From Candidatus Altimarinota bacterium (GTDB lineage Bacteria > Patescibacteriota > Gracilibacteria > RBG-16-42-10): DNA of 7,804 nucleotides. This document shows, one piece after another, positions 1-5,235 of this stretch. The notes below the pieces were generated by a model. The model was not told the origin of the DNA. It saw nothing but the letters and a program-made list of their open reading frames with translations, and made no database searches. Positions within the stretch are counted from its first letter, which is position 1. Each line of letters begins with the position of its first letter. The position numbers and the translations under genes are program-made. The stretch spans positions 1 through 7,804 of the forward strand of contig JAGNZB010000056.1 of NCBI GenBank assembly GCA_017984655.1. Reading direction: 5' to 3'.

Positions 1-1
1 A

Positions 2-1012
2 GCGTATATAGGCCACGGTCATCGCTATCAAGTAGCCCTACTACAAGATGACCTATCAGTACCAGCTCTCACAAAGCTATTCAGGGAAGCGTATGAACTC
101 CGAGGTCACAAGTTCAAGCTATTACCCACAGCATACTGCTTAATTCACAGCGAAGCTGACGGATTACCTGGGATAGAAATAGAAATCTACCAATACTACG
201 CCAGTATTACTTACTTTAATGCCGGCATTTTGAAGTTTGAAGGCGTCATTCAAGCCAGTCTATTCGCAGTACTGCCACACTTGAGAGGAGTATACCGGAG
301 ATTACGCCTCCCCCAGGTAACAGCCATCGAACCAGAACTAAGCTATGGCGTACCAGCTCCAGAAGAACTAGTGATCGAAGAAGCAGTGGGTAAATACTTC
401 GTCAAACTCAACGAAGGCTTGATGACCGGGCTATTCTTAGATCAAAGAACCAATCGAGTCTGGTTGTCGCAACATAGCAAAGACAAACATGTTTGTAATA
501 CATTCAGTTATACTGGAAGCCTCAGTGTCGCTTGTGCATTGGGCGGCTCTGCCAGTACTACTAGTGTCGATCTCTCCAAAACCTATAGTCAGTATTGTAG
601 AAACAATCTCACGCTCAATCACCTCTCTCCTGAGACCAACAAAGTAGTAGTCAGTGACACTTTTGATCACTTTGCTTATTGTGAGCGGAAAGAACTAAAG
701 TACGACATGATTATTCTAGATCCACCTACTTTCTCCAAAAAGAAGAAAGGCAGTTTTTCTGTACCAGACAATTATCACCAACTGATTACTCAAGCTAGTA
801 ACTTACTAACCTTAGGTGGCACACTAGTCTGTTCTACCAACTATAGCCAATGGACCCAAGCAGCCTTTGCTAAGCTAATCAAAGACACACTAGCTCGAAA
901 TAATAAACAAGCAGAATTACTCTATCAAAGCAGCGCCGATCATGACTTCCCCGTCAATCCATACTGGCCGGAATCACAGTTCCTCAAATTTGTGGCTGTA
1001 GTCGTAAAGTAA
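2..1012 (+). CDS. RlmI/RlmK-family class I SAM-dependent rRNA methyltransferase (5' partial)
   Basis: The reading frame is already open at the left edge, so the gene starts outside the window; a TTG at 230 is internal, not the start. The visible 336 codons carry family hallmarks: LPGIEIEIY (the 'DGLPGL-D-Y' region of RlmI-like proteins) at nt ~164-190, TGLFLDQR at ~residues 142-149 of the visible part, the SAM-binding motif I NTFSYTG at ~166-172, the acidic SVDLS strand end at ~188-192, the catalytic-domain motif DPPTF at 240-244, and GGTLVCSTN beyond it. The C-terminal PESQFLKF stretch also fits the family. Known members methylate 23S rRNA (RlmI makes m5C1962, RlmK m7G2069). TGLFLDQR, NTFSYTGS and DPPTFS look closer to the RlmK half of E. 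coli RlmKL, but I cannot assign the target base. The missing N-terminus would show whether a PUA domain is present. It ends with TAA and is followed by a hairpin. Confidence 0.88.
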   Translation, partial: AYIGHGHRYQVALLQDDLSVPALTKLFREAYELRGHKFKLLPTAYCLIHSEADGLPGIEIEIYQYYASITYFNAGILKFEGVIQASLFAVLPHLRGVYRRLRLPQVTAIEPELSYGVPAPEELVIEEAVGKYFVKLNEGLMTGLFLDQRTNRVWLSQHSKDKHVCNTFSYTGSLSVACALGGSASTTSVDLSKTYSQYCRNNLTLNHLSPETNKVVVSDTFDHFAYCERKELKYDMIILDPPTFSKKKKGSFSVPDNYHQLITQASNLLTLGGTLVCSTNYSQWTQAAFAKLIKDTLARNNKQAELLYQSSADHDFPVNPYWPESQFLKFVAVVVK

Positions 1013-1027
1013 TCCGTAGAAGTATCT

Positions 1028-1059
1028 AGCAAAATAGCCTAGTATCAGCTATTATTGCT
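1028..1059 (+). terminator. Stem-loop after the methyltransferase gene, possible weak terminator
   Basis: AGCAA-AATAGC (1028-1038) pairs with GCTATT-TTGCT (1048-1059) with one bulged A at 1054 and a 9-nt loop. It lies 15 bases after the methyltransferase stop. The right side is followed by GCTCATTAAATTTG, not a true T-tract, so it may be a weak terminator, an RNA-stability element, or a structured leader for the next ORF. Confidence 0.35.
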
Positions 1060-1074
1060 GCTCATTAAATTTGT

Positions 1075-1395
1075 ATGCCAAAATCAGCACTTTCAGGAAT
1101 AGAGTTACCACAACGAGATCGACACCCCAAAGGATCGTCGAGAATCTCTAATTTCTGGCTCTATGGAATCACCATCGGACTAGCATTCTATAAAGGCTGT
1201 TTCTCAGAACCAAGCAATGAAAGCCCTCAAGTGCAAACAACAATAGCTCAAGGACAAGCACAACTCTCAACACGTCATGCAGCAGCATCAGTATTAAATC
1301 CAACAAAGCCACGTTCAAGAGACCTATTACGTCACGATCCCAAACGAATAACAGTTCGTCACACAAGAAGAAGCGCACGACTGATCTTGAGATAA
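1075..1395 (+). CDS. Small putative membrane-anchored basic protein, unknown function
   Basis: This 106-codon ORF is not recognised. A basic N-terminus (~1-25) precedes one hydrophobic stretch, FWLYGITIGLAFYKGCF (~27-43), then a polar Gln/Ser/Thr segment and an Arg-rich C-terminus with many R, H and K residues up to the final ILR. That layout would fit a single-pass protein, but the hydrophobic stretch is short and contains a Lys. There is no Shine-Dalgarno sequence before ATG 1075; a weak TATTAT (1050-1055) could serve as a -10 box but overlaps the hairpin. The ORF ends with TAA and is the only plausible gene between the methyltransferase and the repeat pair. The opposite strand also holds an open frame (1169-1408), so the region may be non-coding. 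Treat as hypothetical. Confidence 0.4.
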   Translation: MPKSALSGIELPQRDRHPKGSSRISNFWLYGITIGLAFYKGCFSEPSNESPQVQTTIAQGQAQLSTRHAAASVLNPTKPRSRDLLRHDPKRITVRHTRRSARLILR

Positions 1396-1426
1396 ATACC
1401 AGCAGCAAAGGAGAGTCATTCGAACA

Positions 1427-1502
1427 ATTCTTTCCTGTTTCCTAGCTCCTCTTTCCTTGATCTCGCAAACTGTACCCTAGGCGAAAACCGTAGGAACAAG
1501 GA
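1427..1502. repeat. Structured direct repeat, copy 1
   Basis: This copy matches 1521-1595 at a period of 94 bases: a 38-base left block with one mismatch, a variable centre (GCAAAC here), and a 32-base right block with one mismatch. Inside, TCCTTG (1454-1459) can pair with CAAGGA (1497-1502), and CCTA (1476-1479) with TAGG (1491-1494), the latter extended by CG/CG around an AAAAC loop. CAAAGGAG followed by TCATT just upstream (1406-1420) resembles the end of this copy and its spacer (1496-1509), hinting at a degraded further unit. Confidence 0.9.
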
Positions 1503-1520
1503 GTTCATTGTTTCTGAGCG

Positions 1521-1595
1521 ATTATTTCCTGTTTCCTAGCTCCTCTTTCCTTGATCTCAAAAATGTACCCTAGGCGAAAAACGTAGGAACAAGGA
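1521..1595. repeat. Structured direct repeat, copy 2
   Basis: Second copy of the repeat at 1427-1502, with centre AAAAA and hairpin loop AAAAA. TTTCCTTG (1546-1553) pairs with CAAGGAAA (1590-1597), slightly longer than in copy 1, and an outer TTTCCT (1525-1530) could pair with AGGAAA (1599-1604). CCTA (1569-1572) pairs with TAGG (1584-1587). The 18-base spacer between copies is not repeated. It lies just beyond the tRNA-Gln terminator on the minus strand. Confidence 0.9.
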
Positions 1596-1601
1596 AATAG
1601 G

Positions 1602-1626
1602 AAAAAGACTACTCGCTTATGGCGAG
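1602..1626 (-). terminator. Rho-independent terminator of tRNA-Gln
   Basis: Read on the minus strand, CTCGC-CATAA-GCGAG (1626-1612) forms a 5-bp stem with a 5-nt loop, followed by TAGTC and TTTTT (1606-1602). It starts 5 bases after the tRNA discriminator base, where a terminator for a single-tRNA transcript is expected. The stem is short, and the T-run begins a few bases after it. Confidence 0.6.
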
Positions 1627-1630
1627 ATCG

Positions 1631-1701
1631 TTCGGGGATAGGGACTCGAACCCCAACTCACAGCTCCAGAGGCTGTTGTCCTACCATTAGACGATCCCCG
1701 A
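1631..1701 (-). tRNA. tRNA-Gln (anticodon CUG)
   Basis: The minus strand folds into a complete 71-nt cloverleaf. The acceptor stem is TCGGGGA (1701-1695) with TCCCCGA (1638-1632), discriminator A at 1631, and no encoded CCA. U8 is present, the D arm contains AATGGTAG, and the anticodon stem ACAGC/GCTGT encloses the loop CTCTGGA. The anticodon CTG lies at 1669-1667 and reads CAG. The T-arm is TGGGG-TTCGAGT-CCCTA with one G-T pair. The weak U1-A72 first pair is typical of bacterial tRNA-Gln, recognised by GlnRS or by GatCAB in the indirect Glu-to-Gln route. CCA must be added by the nucleotidyltransferase. The gene stands alone, transcribed away from the recombinase gene. Confidence 0.95.
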
Positions 1702-1721
1702 CTATGGATAGAGGCGCGAGG

Positions 1722-1750
1722 ATAGTAGCGCAAAAAAACATTTTTGACTA
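1722..1750 (-). promoter_or_regulatory. Candidate promoter of tRNA-Gln
   Basis: On the minus strand, TAGTCA (1750-1745, -35-like, 4 of 6) and TACTAT (1727-1722, -10-like, 5 of 6) are separated by 17 bases. The predicted start near 1715 lies about 14 bases before the tRNA 5' end. The match is by eye. Confidence 0.45.
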
Positions 1751-1755
1751 CATCT

Positions 1756-1783
1756 TTGCTAGGAATTCAAAAGTGACTACAAT
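1756..1783 (+). promoter_or_regulatory. Candidate promoter of the tyrosine recombinase gene
   Basis: TTGCTA (1756-1761) and TACAAT (1778-1783, 5 of 6) are separated by 16 bases. Transcription would begin near 1790, giving a leader of only ~15 bases before ATG 1805 with no Shine-Dalgarno sequence. It is back to back with the tRNA promoter. Confidence 0.35.
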
Positions 1784-1804
1784 GCTTACAAGAATCCTCC
1801 CCCT

Positions 1805-2728
1805 ATGGAAGACAATAAAAGTATTGTTGATTACATTACCGAATTTCTTGAGCATGCTGAGATCAACAAGAATCAGTCGATCAAGACGATCATCAACTAT
1901 CAGCACTACCTGATGCGCTTTGTCGACTTCGCTGGACTACTCAAACCACACGAGATTACTTTGCCCGTCGTGCAGAAATATCGTCTCTACCTCAATCGTA
2001 TCAATGACAAACATGGACTGCCCTTAGGTAAGAAAACTCAAAGCTACCACATCATTGCTCTCCGCGCTTTCTTGAAATATCTGCTCAAGATGGATATCCC
2101 CACCCTGACACCCGAAAAAATTGATGTCGGCAAACTAGAACAACGTAGTGTTGAGTTTCTCCAAATCGAAGAAGTCACCGCTTTGATTGATGCTATTGAT
2201 AGCACAAAAAAATCTGGAGCCCGTGACCTAGCAATGATCGAGCTACTTTACTCTACTGGACTTCGTGTCAGTGAGCTTGTCAATCTAGACCGAGACCGTG
2301 TCGACTTGGTGAGAAGAGAATTTATGGTCAGAGGAAAGGGCTCAAAAACCCGAATCGTGTTCGTCAGTGAAAGAGCAGCTAGTGTCGTGGCTGAGTACCT
2401 CGCTACCCGCAATGACACCTGGAAACCATTATTTATCAGTTATAGTCGTCCACGCAACCAAGGAATCAAAAGCACTGGCGAACACAAAAGAATTACGCCA
2501 CTCACCGTCCAAAACACCATCAAAGCATTGGCCCTAAAAGCAGGCATCGTCAAACATGTGACGCCCCATACGCTACGTCACTCTTTTGCTACGAACCTTC
2601 TCCAAAATGGAGCGGATCTCCGCTCAGTCCAAGAACTATTAGGACATGCTAGTATCACCACCACTCAGGTCTACACCCATTTGACCAACAAACGCTTACG
2701 GGAGATCCACGACAAATATCACCGCTAA
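1805..2728 (+). CDS. Tyrosine recombinase, XerC/XerD type
   Basis: This 307-aa protein has the usual length and layout of Xer recombinases, which resolve chromosome dimers at dif. The N-terminal SAM-like core-binding domain covers ~5-100 and the catalytic domain ~115-300. All catalytic residues are visible: Arg154 in STGLRVSEL, Lys178 in RGKGSK, His255 and Arg258 in HTLRHSFAT, His281 in LLGHAS, and Tyr290 in TQVYTH. It therefore looks active. It ends in a short basic tail without a second domain, which fits a Xer housekeeping enzyme better than a phage or transposon integrase. XerC, XerD and single-Xer (XerA/XerH-like) enzymes cannot be told apart here. ATG 1805 gives the expected N-terminus but lacks a Shine-Dalgarno sequence. 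The stop codon lies one base from that of the convergent pilin gene, with no terminator between them. Confidence 0.92.
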   Translation: MEDNKSIVDYITEFLEHAEINKNQSIKTIINYQHYLMRFVDFAGLLKPHEITLPVVQKYRLYLNRINDKHGLPLGKKTQSYHIIALRAFLKYLLKMDIPTLTPEKIDVGKLEQRSVEFLQIEEVTALIDAIDSTKKSGARDLAMIELLYSTGLRVSELVNLDRDRVDLVRREFMVRGKGSKTRIVFVSERAASVVAEYLATRNDTWKPLFISYSRPRNQGIKSTGEHKRITPLTVQNTIKALALKAGIVKHVTPHTLRHSFATNLLQNGADLRSVQELLGHASITTTQVYTHLTNKRLREIHDKYHR

Positions 2729-2729
2729 A

Positions 2730-3182
2730 CTAACGACGACCGAGATTGTCAGGATTGACTGTCACCGTGGTAGGCGGCATAGCGGTTGCCGGAACTGGCA
2801 CAGCAGTACCAACTGGCACACTACCAACAGCTGTTGCCTGAACTGGTATTGCATCAGGAATAGTAGCAGCAGGACTAAAAGCATCAGTCAATGTAGCAAT
2901 GGCTGCATAAGCAAGCAGAATAACCACAATACCAACCATCGCATAAATCATCATGGTCTTTGCTTTCTTGACACTCTCAGCTTTCCCCGAAGAGACAATG
3001 TAGGTAAAACCAGCCCAGAGAAAAATCAGGAAGGCAACGACACCAACAAAGCCCAAGAACCAGTTGAGAATAATACTGAGCAGATTGAGAAATCCCGTCT
3101 CAGATGAAAGACTCTGTGGTCGAGATAGCCCATTGGGACTAAAACCATTGACGAGAGCCAAGAAATAAAACCAAGATGACAT
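2730..3182 (-). CDS. T4SS-pilin-like two-helix membrane protein with Pro/Val/Thr-rich tail (paralogue A)
   Basis: This 150-aa protein has two hydrophobic helices (~34-62 and ~77-98) around a short SSGK loop and a basic patch (KAESVKKAK). This is the layout of the TrbC/VirB2-like 'T4SS pilin' family common in Patescibacteria. About 35 of 61 aligned residues across the helical core match the neighbouring protein at 3276-3632, so they are paralogues. Two things differ. The N-terminus (MSSWFYFLALVNGF) is a short hydrophobic stretch with no basic start, not a normal signal peptide. Residues ~101-150 form a low-complexity tail rich in Pro, Val, Thr and Ala ending in LGRR. ATG 3182 is the only ATG available, because an in-frame TAA lies just upstream inside the terminator hairpin. 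There is no clear Shine-Dalgarno. Whether it forms pili, a pore or something else cannot be read from sequence. Confidence 0.82.
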   Translation of the reverse strand: MSSWFYFLALVNGFSPNGLSRPQSLSSETGFLNLLSIILNWFLGFVGVVAFLIFLWAGFTYIVSSGKAESVKKAKTMMIYAMVGIVVILLAYAAIATLTDAFSPAATIPDAIPVQATAVGSVPVGTAVPVPATAMPPTTVTVNPDNLGRR

Positions 3183-3192
3183 AGTAGCAATG

Positions 3193-3234
3193 AATAAGAA
3201 AAGGACTTAGCCGAAGAGTACGACTAAGTCCTTT
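3193..3234 (-). terminator. Intercistronic terminator between the two pilin genes
   Basis: A perfect 11-bp inverted repeat, AAAGGACTTAG (3200-3210) with CTAAGTCCTTT (3224-3234), loop 13 nt. Read on the minus strand it is followed by TTTTCTTATT, a T-rich tail, 42 bases after the stop of paralogue B and 17 bases before the start of paralogue A. It would end or reduce transcription into paralogue A. A smaller hairpin (CAGAC-TTCA-GTCTG, 3253-3266) lies just upstream of it. Confidence 0.72.
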
Positions 3235-3275
3235 CAAGCACAAATAACAAATCAGACTTCAGTCTGTCTACTTAC

Positions 3276-3632
3276 TTAACGACCAGCAAGGCTAGTAGTA
3301 ACAGTAGTTACGATTGCGTAAGACAATAAGATGATAATAATACCAACGATAGCGTAGATAATTGTATTCTTTGCGTCTTTTGTCGCATCAGACTTACCAG
3401 ATGATGTAAGATAGCGGAAGCCACCCCAAATCAACATCAACACAGCAACTGCGCCGACCAAACCAAGGAAGAAGTTGATAATATAAGACAACAGATCCAA
3501 GAAACTGGTTTGTGCAGGAAGATTGCTAGGTAGTGGTAAAGGATTTGATCCTAAACCAGGAGTTGCTGCAAATACTGCTGTTGGAGTCAGAAGAAGACTG
3601 ACAGCCAAAAGTTTTTGAGTGAGACGTTTCAT
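3276..3632 (-). CDS. T4SS-pilin-like two-helix membrane protein with signal peptide (paralogue B)
   Basis: This 118-aa protein begins with a textbook signal peptide: basic MKRLTQK, hydrophobic LLAVSLLLTPTAV, and cleavage expected after VFA (residue 22). A Pro/Leu-rich stretch follows (~23-43), then two hydrophobic helices (~46-75 and ~90-110) around SSGK and a charged loop (KSDATKDAK). Size and layout match the VirB2/TrbC-like 'T4SS pilin' family frequent in Patescibacteria. The frame is open up to an ATG at 3698, but the start at 3632 is chosen because a near-perfect Shine-Dalgarno precedes it and the upstream codons would bury the signal peptide. It has its own strong promoter. The strong expression signals suggest an abundant surface or membrane product. 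No ATPase or other secretion gene is present in this window to confirm the role. Confidence 0.86.
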   Translation of the reverse strand: MKRLTQKLLAVSLLLTPTAVFAATPGLGSNPLPLPSNLPAQTSFLDLLSYIINFFLGLVGAVAVLMLIWGGFRYLTSSGKSDATKDAKNTIIYAIVGIIIILLSYAIVTTVTTSLAGR

Positions 3633-3637
3633 AGTGC

Positions 3638-3648
3638 TCACCCCCTTT
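3638..3648 (-). promoter_or_regulatory. Strong Shine-Dalgarno of pilin paralogue B
   Basis: AAAGGGGGTGA on the minus strand, 5 bases before ATG 3632. It pairs with the 16S rRNA tail along almost the whole anti-SD, allowing one G-U pair. It fixes the start codon at 3632 and stands out because most other genes here have no recognisable ribosome binding site. Confidence 0.85.
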
Positions 3649-3719
3649 CTTTGCATAAGAGTACTTTGCTTGCTTGCCTGTGTTGATAAGTTAGACATGT
3701 AGAATTGTTATGTCGTTAT

Positions 3720-3749
3720 ATAATACTACTGTTTGAATAGGGAAGTCAA
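3720..3749 (-). promoter_or_regulatory. Promoter of pilin paralogue B
   Basis: On the minus strand, TTGACT (3749-3744, 5 of 6) and TATTAT (3725-3720, 5 of 6) are 18 bases apart. The -35 box directly follows the TAA stop of the solute-binding protein gene. Transcription from ~3713 would give a leader of about 80 bases before ATG 3632, longer than the other leaders predicted here. Confidence 0.65.
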
Positions 3750-5147
3750 TTATCGAGACACACTATCTTCAGTAGCCCTATCGCCCAATACTTCAAAATA
3801 CGGCGATAGTAAGAGATTGAGATCGGACTCAGCCTTACGCAAACTATTGAAGGCCGAAGATGCTTTGGTGGCCACTCCCTCGATAATATCTGAGAAGACA
3901 CGATCAAATTGGGCCTTATCAAATAGCACCAAACTACTTGCTACCTTGGTTTGGCGATGGAAGACACGCAGCGGGTTGCTAGAATCAGTATCGATCAGAT
4001 CTTCACGACTAGGTGGCATAGGGTTGGTCTCATAATACTTTGCCAACGTAGACTTACTAGTCATAAACTTCACAAAATCCCAAGCTAATTGAGGCTGTTC
4101 ACTTGCCTTCGAGACTGCAGGAGCCCAATAACTCGCAAAAGCAACTTTCTCATTATTTGCAGCAGCATCGTCAGCTTGAGGAATCTCTGCGATTTCAAAC
4201 TTTAAGTTCGAATTCTTACCTAGAGTGGCAATCTGCTCATAATCACTTGCATAACCAAAGTAGCTACTGACTCTTCCCCGGATGAAGGCATCAATATCAA
4301 GGAAAATGTTATTGTACTCAAGCCCCTTGAGGTAATTACTATCCCAAACATAATTGGGTGACGCTGGATTACTGTAGCCTACATATTCATTGAGGGCATC
4401 AATCGCCGCCTTGTTATCTGAAAGCATCACAGCATTACAAGCTTCATTACGACAGATCTTACCGTTGGCCTGCAGCAACATTGTATAATAAATATCTACA
4501 GCATTTTTGATATTCTTGGCAGTACCGATACCTGCGCCACTTCTACTAATAACTGTCCCGGTCTTATTGGTCATCGCAGTCACTTGATTTTTGAAATTGG
4601 TCCAACTAGTAGCAGGCCGAGAAGACGTGGTGCCTGATGATTGGAATTGTTGGGTATTGTAATACAAAGCCAAGGTATCTACATAAAATGGCAATCCGTA
4701 AATCTTGCTATCAAAAATCAAATCTTTGGCAGCAACACTGACATACTGCTCCCGAAACTGATCAAGAGACATCTGATCAGCCGGTAATGGTAAGAGCTTA
4801 TTATAGTACTTTGGCAACCAAGTATTATGAATAAATAACACATCAGGTCCTCGTCCTTCAGCTAGTTGATCAAGCAAAAGACGCTCATATTCATCTTCAC
4901 GCCATTCTTTGTAGCTAATTTGGAATGTAGCATTGGAGAACTGTGGTGACTGTTTTGCAAAAGCGATGAAATCATCAATAACCGGCTGCATGCTAGCCTG
5001 GGTAGTTTCTACCCCCCAGATTGTCAGTGGCAGAGTTTGCTTGCTACTACCTGGGCCACGAGCAAATACCCAAAATAGCAAAACCATAAGCAAAACAGTC
5101 CCACCAATAATGCTAAATAGCTTGATTTGAGCACTACTAAGATTCAT
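3750..5147 (-). CDS. Extracellular solute-binding protein (family 1-like), membrane-anchored
   Basis: A 465-aa substrate-binding protein of the ABC-transporter sugar-binding type. Recognisable family features are the first domain strand (PLTIWGVE, ~40-47), GPDVLFIHNTWLP (~100-112), the hinge-region signature IYGLPFYVDTLALYYN (~149-164), and FASYWAPAVSKAS then AWDFVKFMTS near 337-364, corresponding to the usual 'A-W-F-K-F' element. Residues ~9-29 form one hydrophobic helix without a lipobox Cys, so it is probably tethered by an uncleaved N-terminal anchor facing outward. Cys232 and Cys237 (ICRNEAC) are the only cysteines and could form a disulfide. The ligand cannot be deduced; family members often bind oligosaccharides. 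No permease or ATPase gene adjoins it, so it either works with a transporter encoded elsewhere or acts alone. A candidate promoter with a short leader precedes ATG 5147; there is no Shine-Dalgarno. Confidence 0.9.
   Translation of the reverse strand: MNLSSAQIKLFSIIGGTVLLMVLLFWVFARGPGSSKQTLPLTIWGVETTQASMQPVIDDFIAFAKQSPQFSNATFQISYKEWREDEYERLLLDQLAEGRGPDVLFIHNTWLPKYYNKLLPLPADQMSLDQFREQYVSVAAKDLIFDSKIYGLPFYVDTLALYYNTQQFQSSGTTSSRPATSWTNFKNQVTAMTNKTGTVISRSGAGIGTAKNIKNAVDIYYTMLLQANGKICRNEACNAVMLSDNKAAIDALNEYVGYSNPASPNYVWDSNYLKGLEYNNIFLDIDAFIRGRVSSYFGYASDYEQIATLGKNSNLKFEIAEIPQADDAAANNEKVAFASYWAPAVSKASEQPQLAWDFVKFMTSKSTLAKYYETNPMPPSREDLIDTDSSNPLRVFHRQTKVASSLVLFDKAQFDRVFSDIIEGVATKASSAFNSLRKAESDLNLLLSPYFEVLGDRATEDSVSR
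3778..3809. repeat. Inverted repeat inside the 3' end of the solute-binding gene
   Basis: CTATCGCC (3778-3785) and GGCGATAG (3802-3809) are a perfect 8-bp inverted repeat with a 16-base loop. It lies within codons for the C-terminal SPYFEVLGDR region and ~30 bases upstream of the pilin -35 box. It could be an RNA hairpin ending or stabilising the upstream message, a protein-binding site near the pilin promoter, or coincidence. Confidence 0.5.
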
Positions 5148-5170
5148 TGAGATAGGCTAAGAACAGCGTT

Positions 5171-5199
5171 ATCATAGCTCATCATTGGCAGCCAAACAA
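5171..5199 (-). promoter_or_regulatory. Candidate promoter of the solute-binding protein gene
   Basis: On the minus strand, TTGTTT (5199-5194, weak) and TATGAT (5176-5171, 5 of 6) are 17 bases apart. The predicted start near 5164 gives a ~17-base leader to ATG 5147. It overlaps the divergent candidate promoter, so the two genes may compete for or share regulation. Confidence 0.45.
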
Positions 5200-5211
5200 A
5201 TATGCTATGCT
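5185..5211 (+). promoter_or_regulatory. Candidate promoter of the beta-helix protein gene
   Basis: TTGGCA (5185-5190, 5 of 6) and TATGCT (5206-5211, 4 of 6) are 15 bases apart, slightly short. An overlapping second TATGCT begins at 5201. The start would fall near 5218, ~18 bases before ATG 5236. Confidence 0.35.
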
Positions 5212-5235
5212 CCATACGAACATAACTGATTGACC

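Noticed and set aside
1169..1408. 79-codon minus-strand ORF opposite the small basic ORF
   Set aside because: Leu/Val-rich composition is what the complement of Gln/Asn/Ala-rich coding sequence gives; no start signals; it runs past the end of the plus-strand ORF without domain features.
1427..1595. CRISPR array
   Set aside because: Only two copies, units of ~75 bases with an 18-base gap and a variable centre; no cas genes nearby.
1702..1804. dif-like recombination site next to the Xer gene
   Set aside because: No 28-bp sequence with two 11-bp arms of the usual type was visible; TGACTACA occurs twice (1745-1752 and 1774-1781) but as a direct, not inverted, repeat.
1704..1913. 69-codon plus-strand ORF overlapping the recombinase start
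   Set aside because: It overlaps the recombinase N-terminal domain in another frame, and its Arg/Ser/Thr-rich sequence has no homology features.
1805..2728. Phage or transposon integrase
   Set aside because: Length, motif wording and lack of extra N-terminal domain fit Xer proteins; no excisionase, cargo or flanking att repeats are visible.
3633..3698. Upstream in-frame ATG (3698) as start of pilin B
   Set aside because: It would put 22 polar residues before a clean signal peptide, while a near-perfect Shine-Dalgarno sits just before ATG 3632.
3733..4035. 100-codon plus-strand ORF
   Set aside because: Lies antisense within the solute-binding protein gene, which has clear family motifs.
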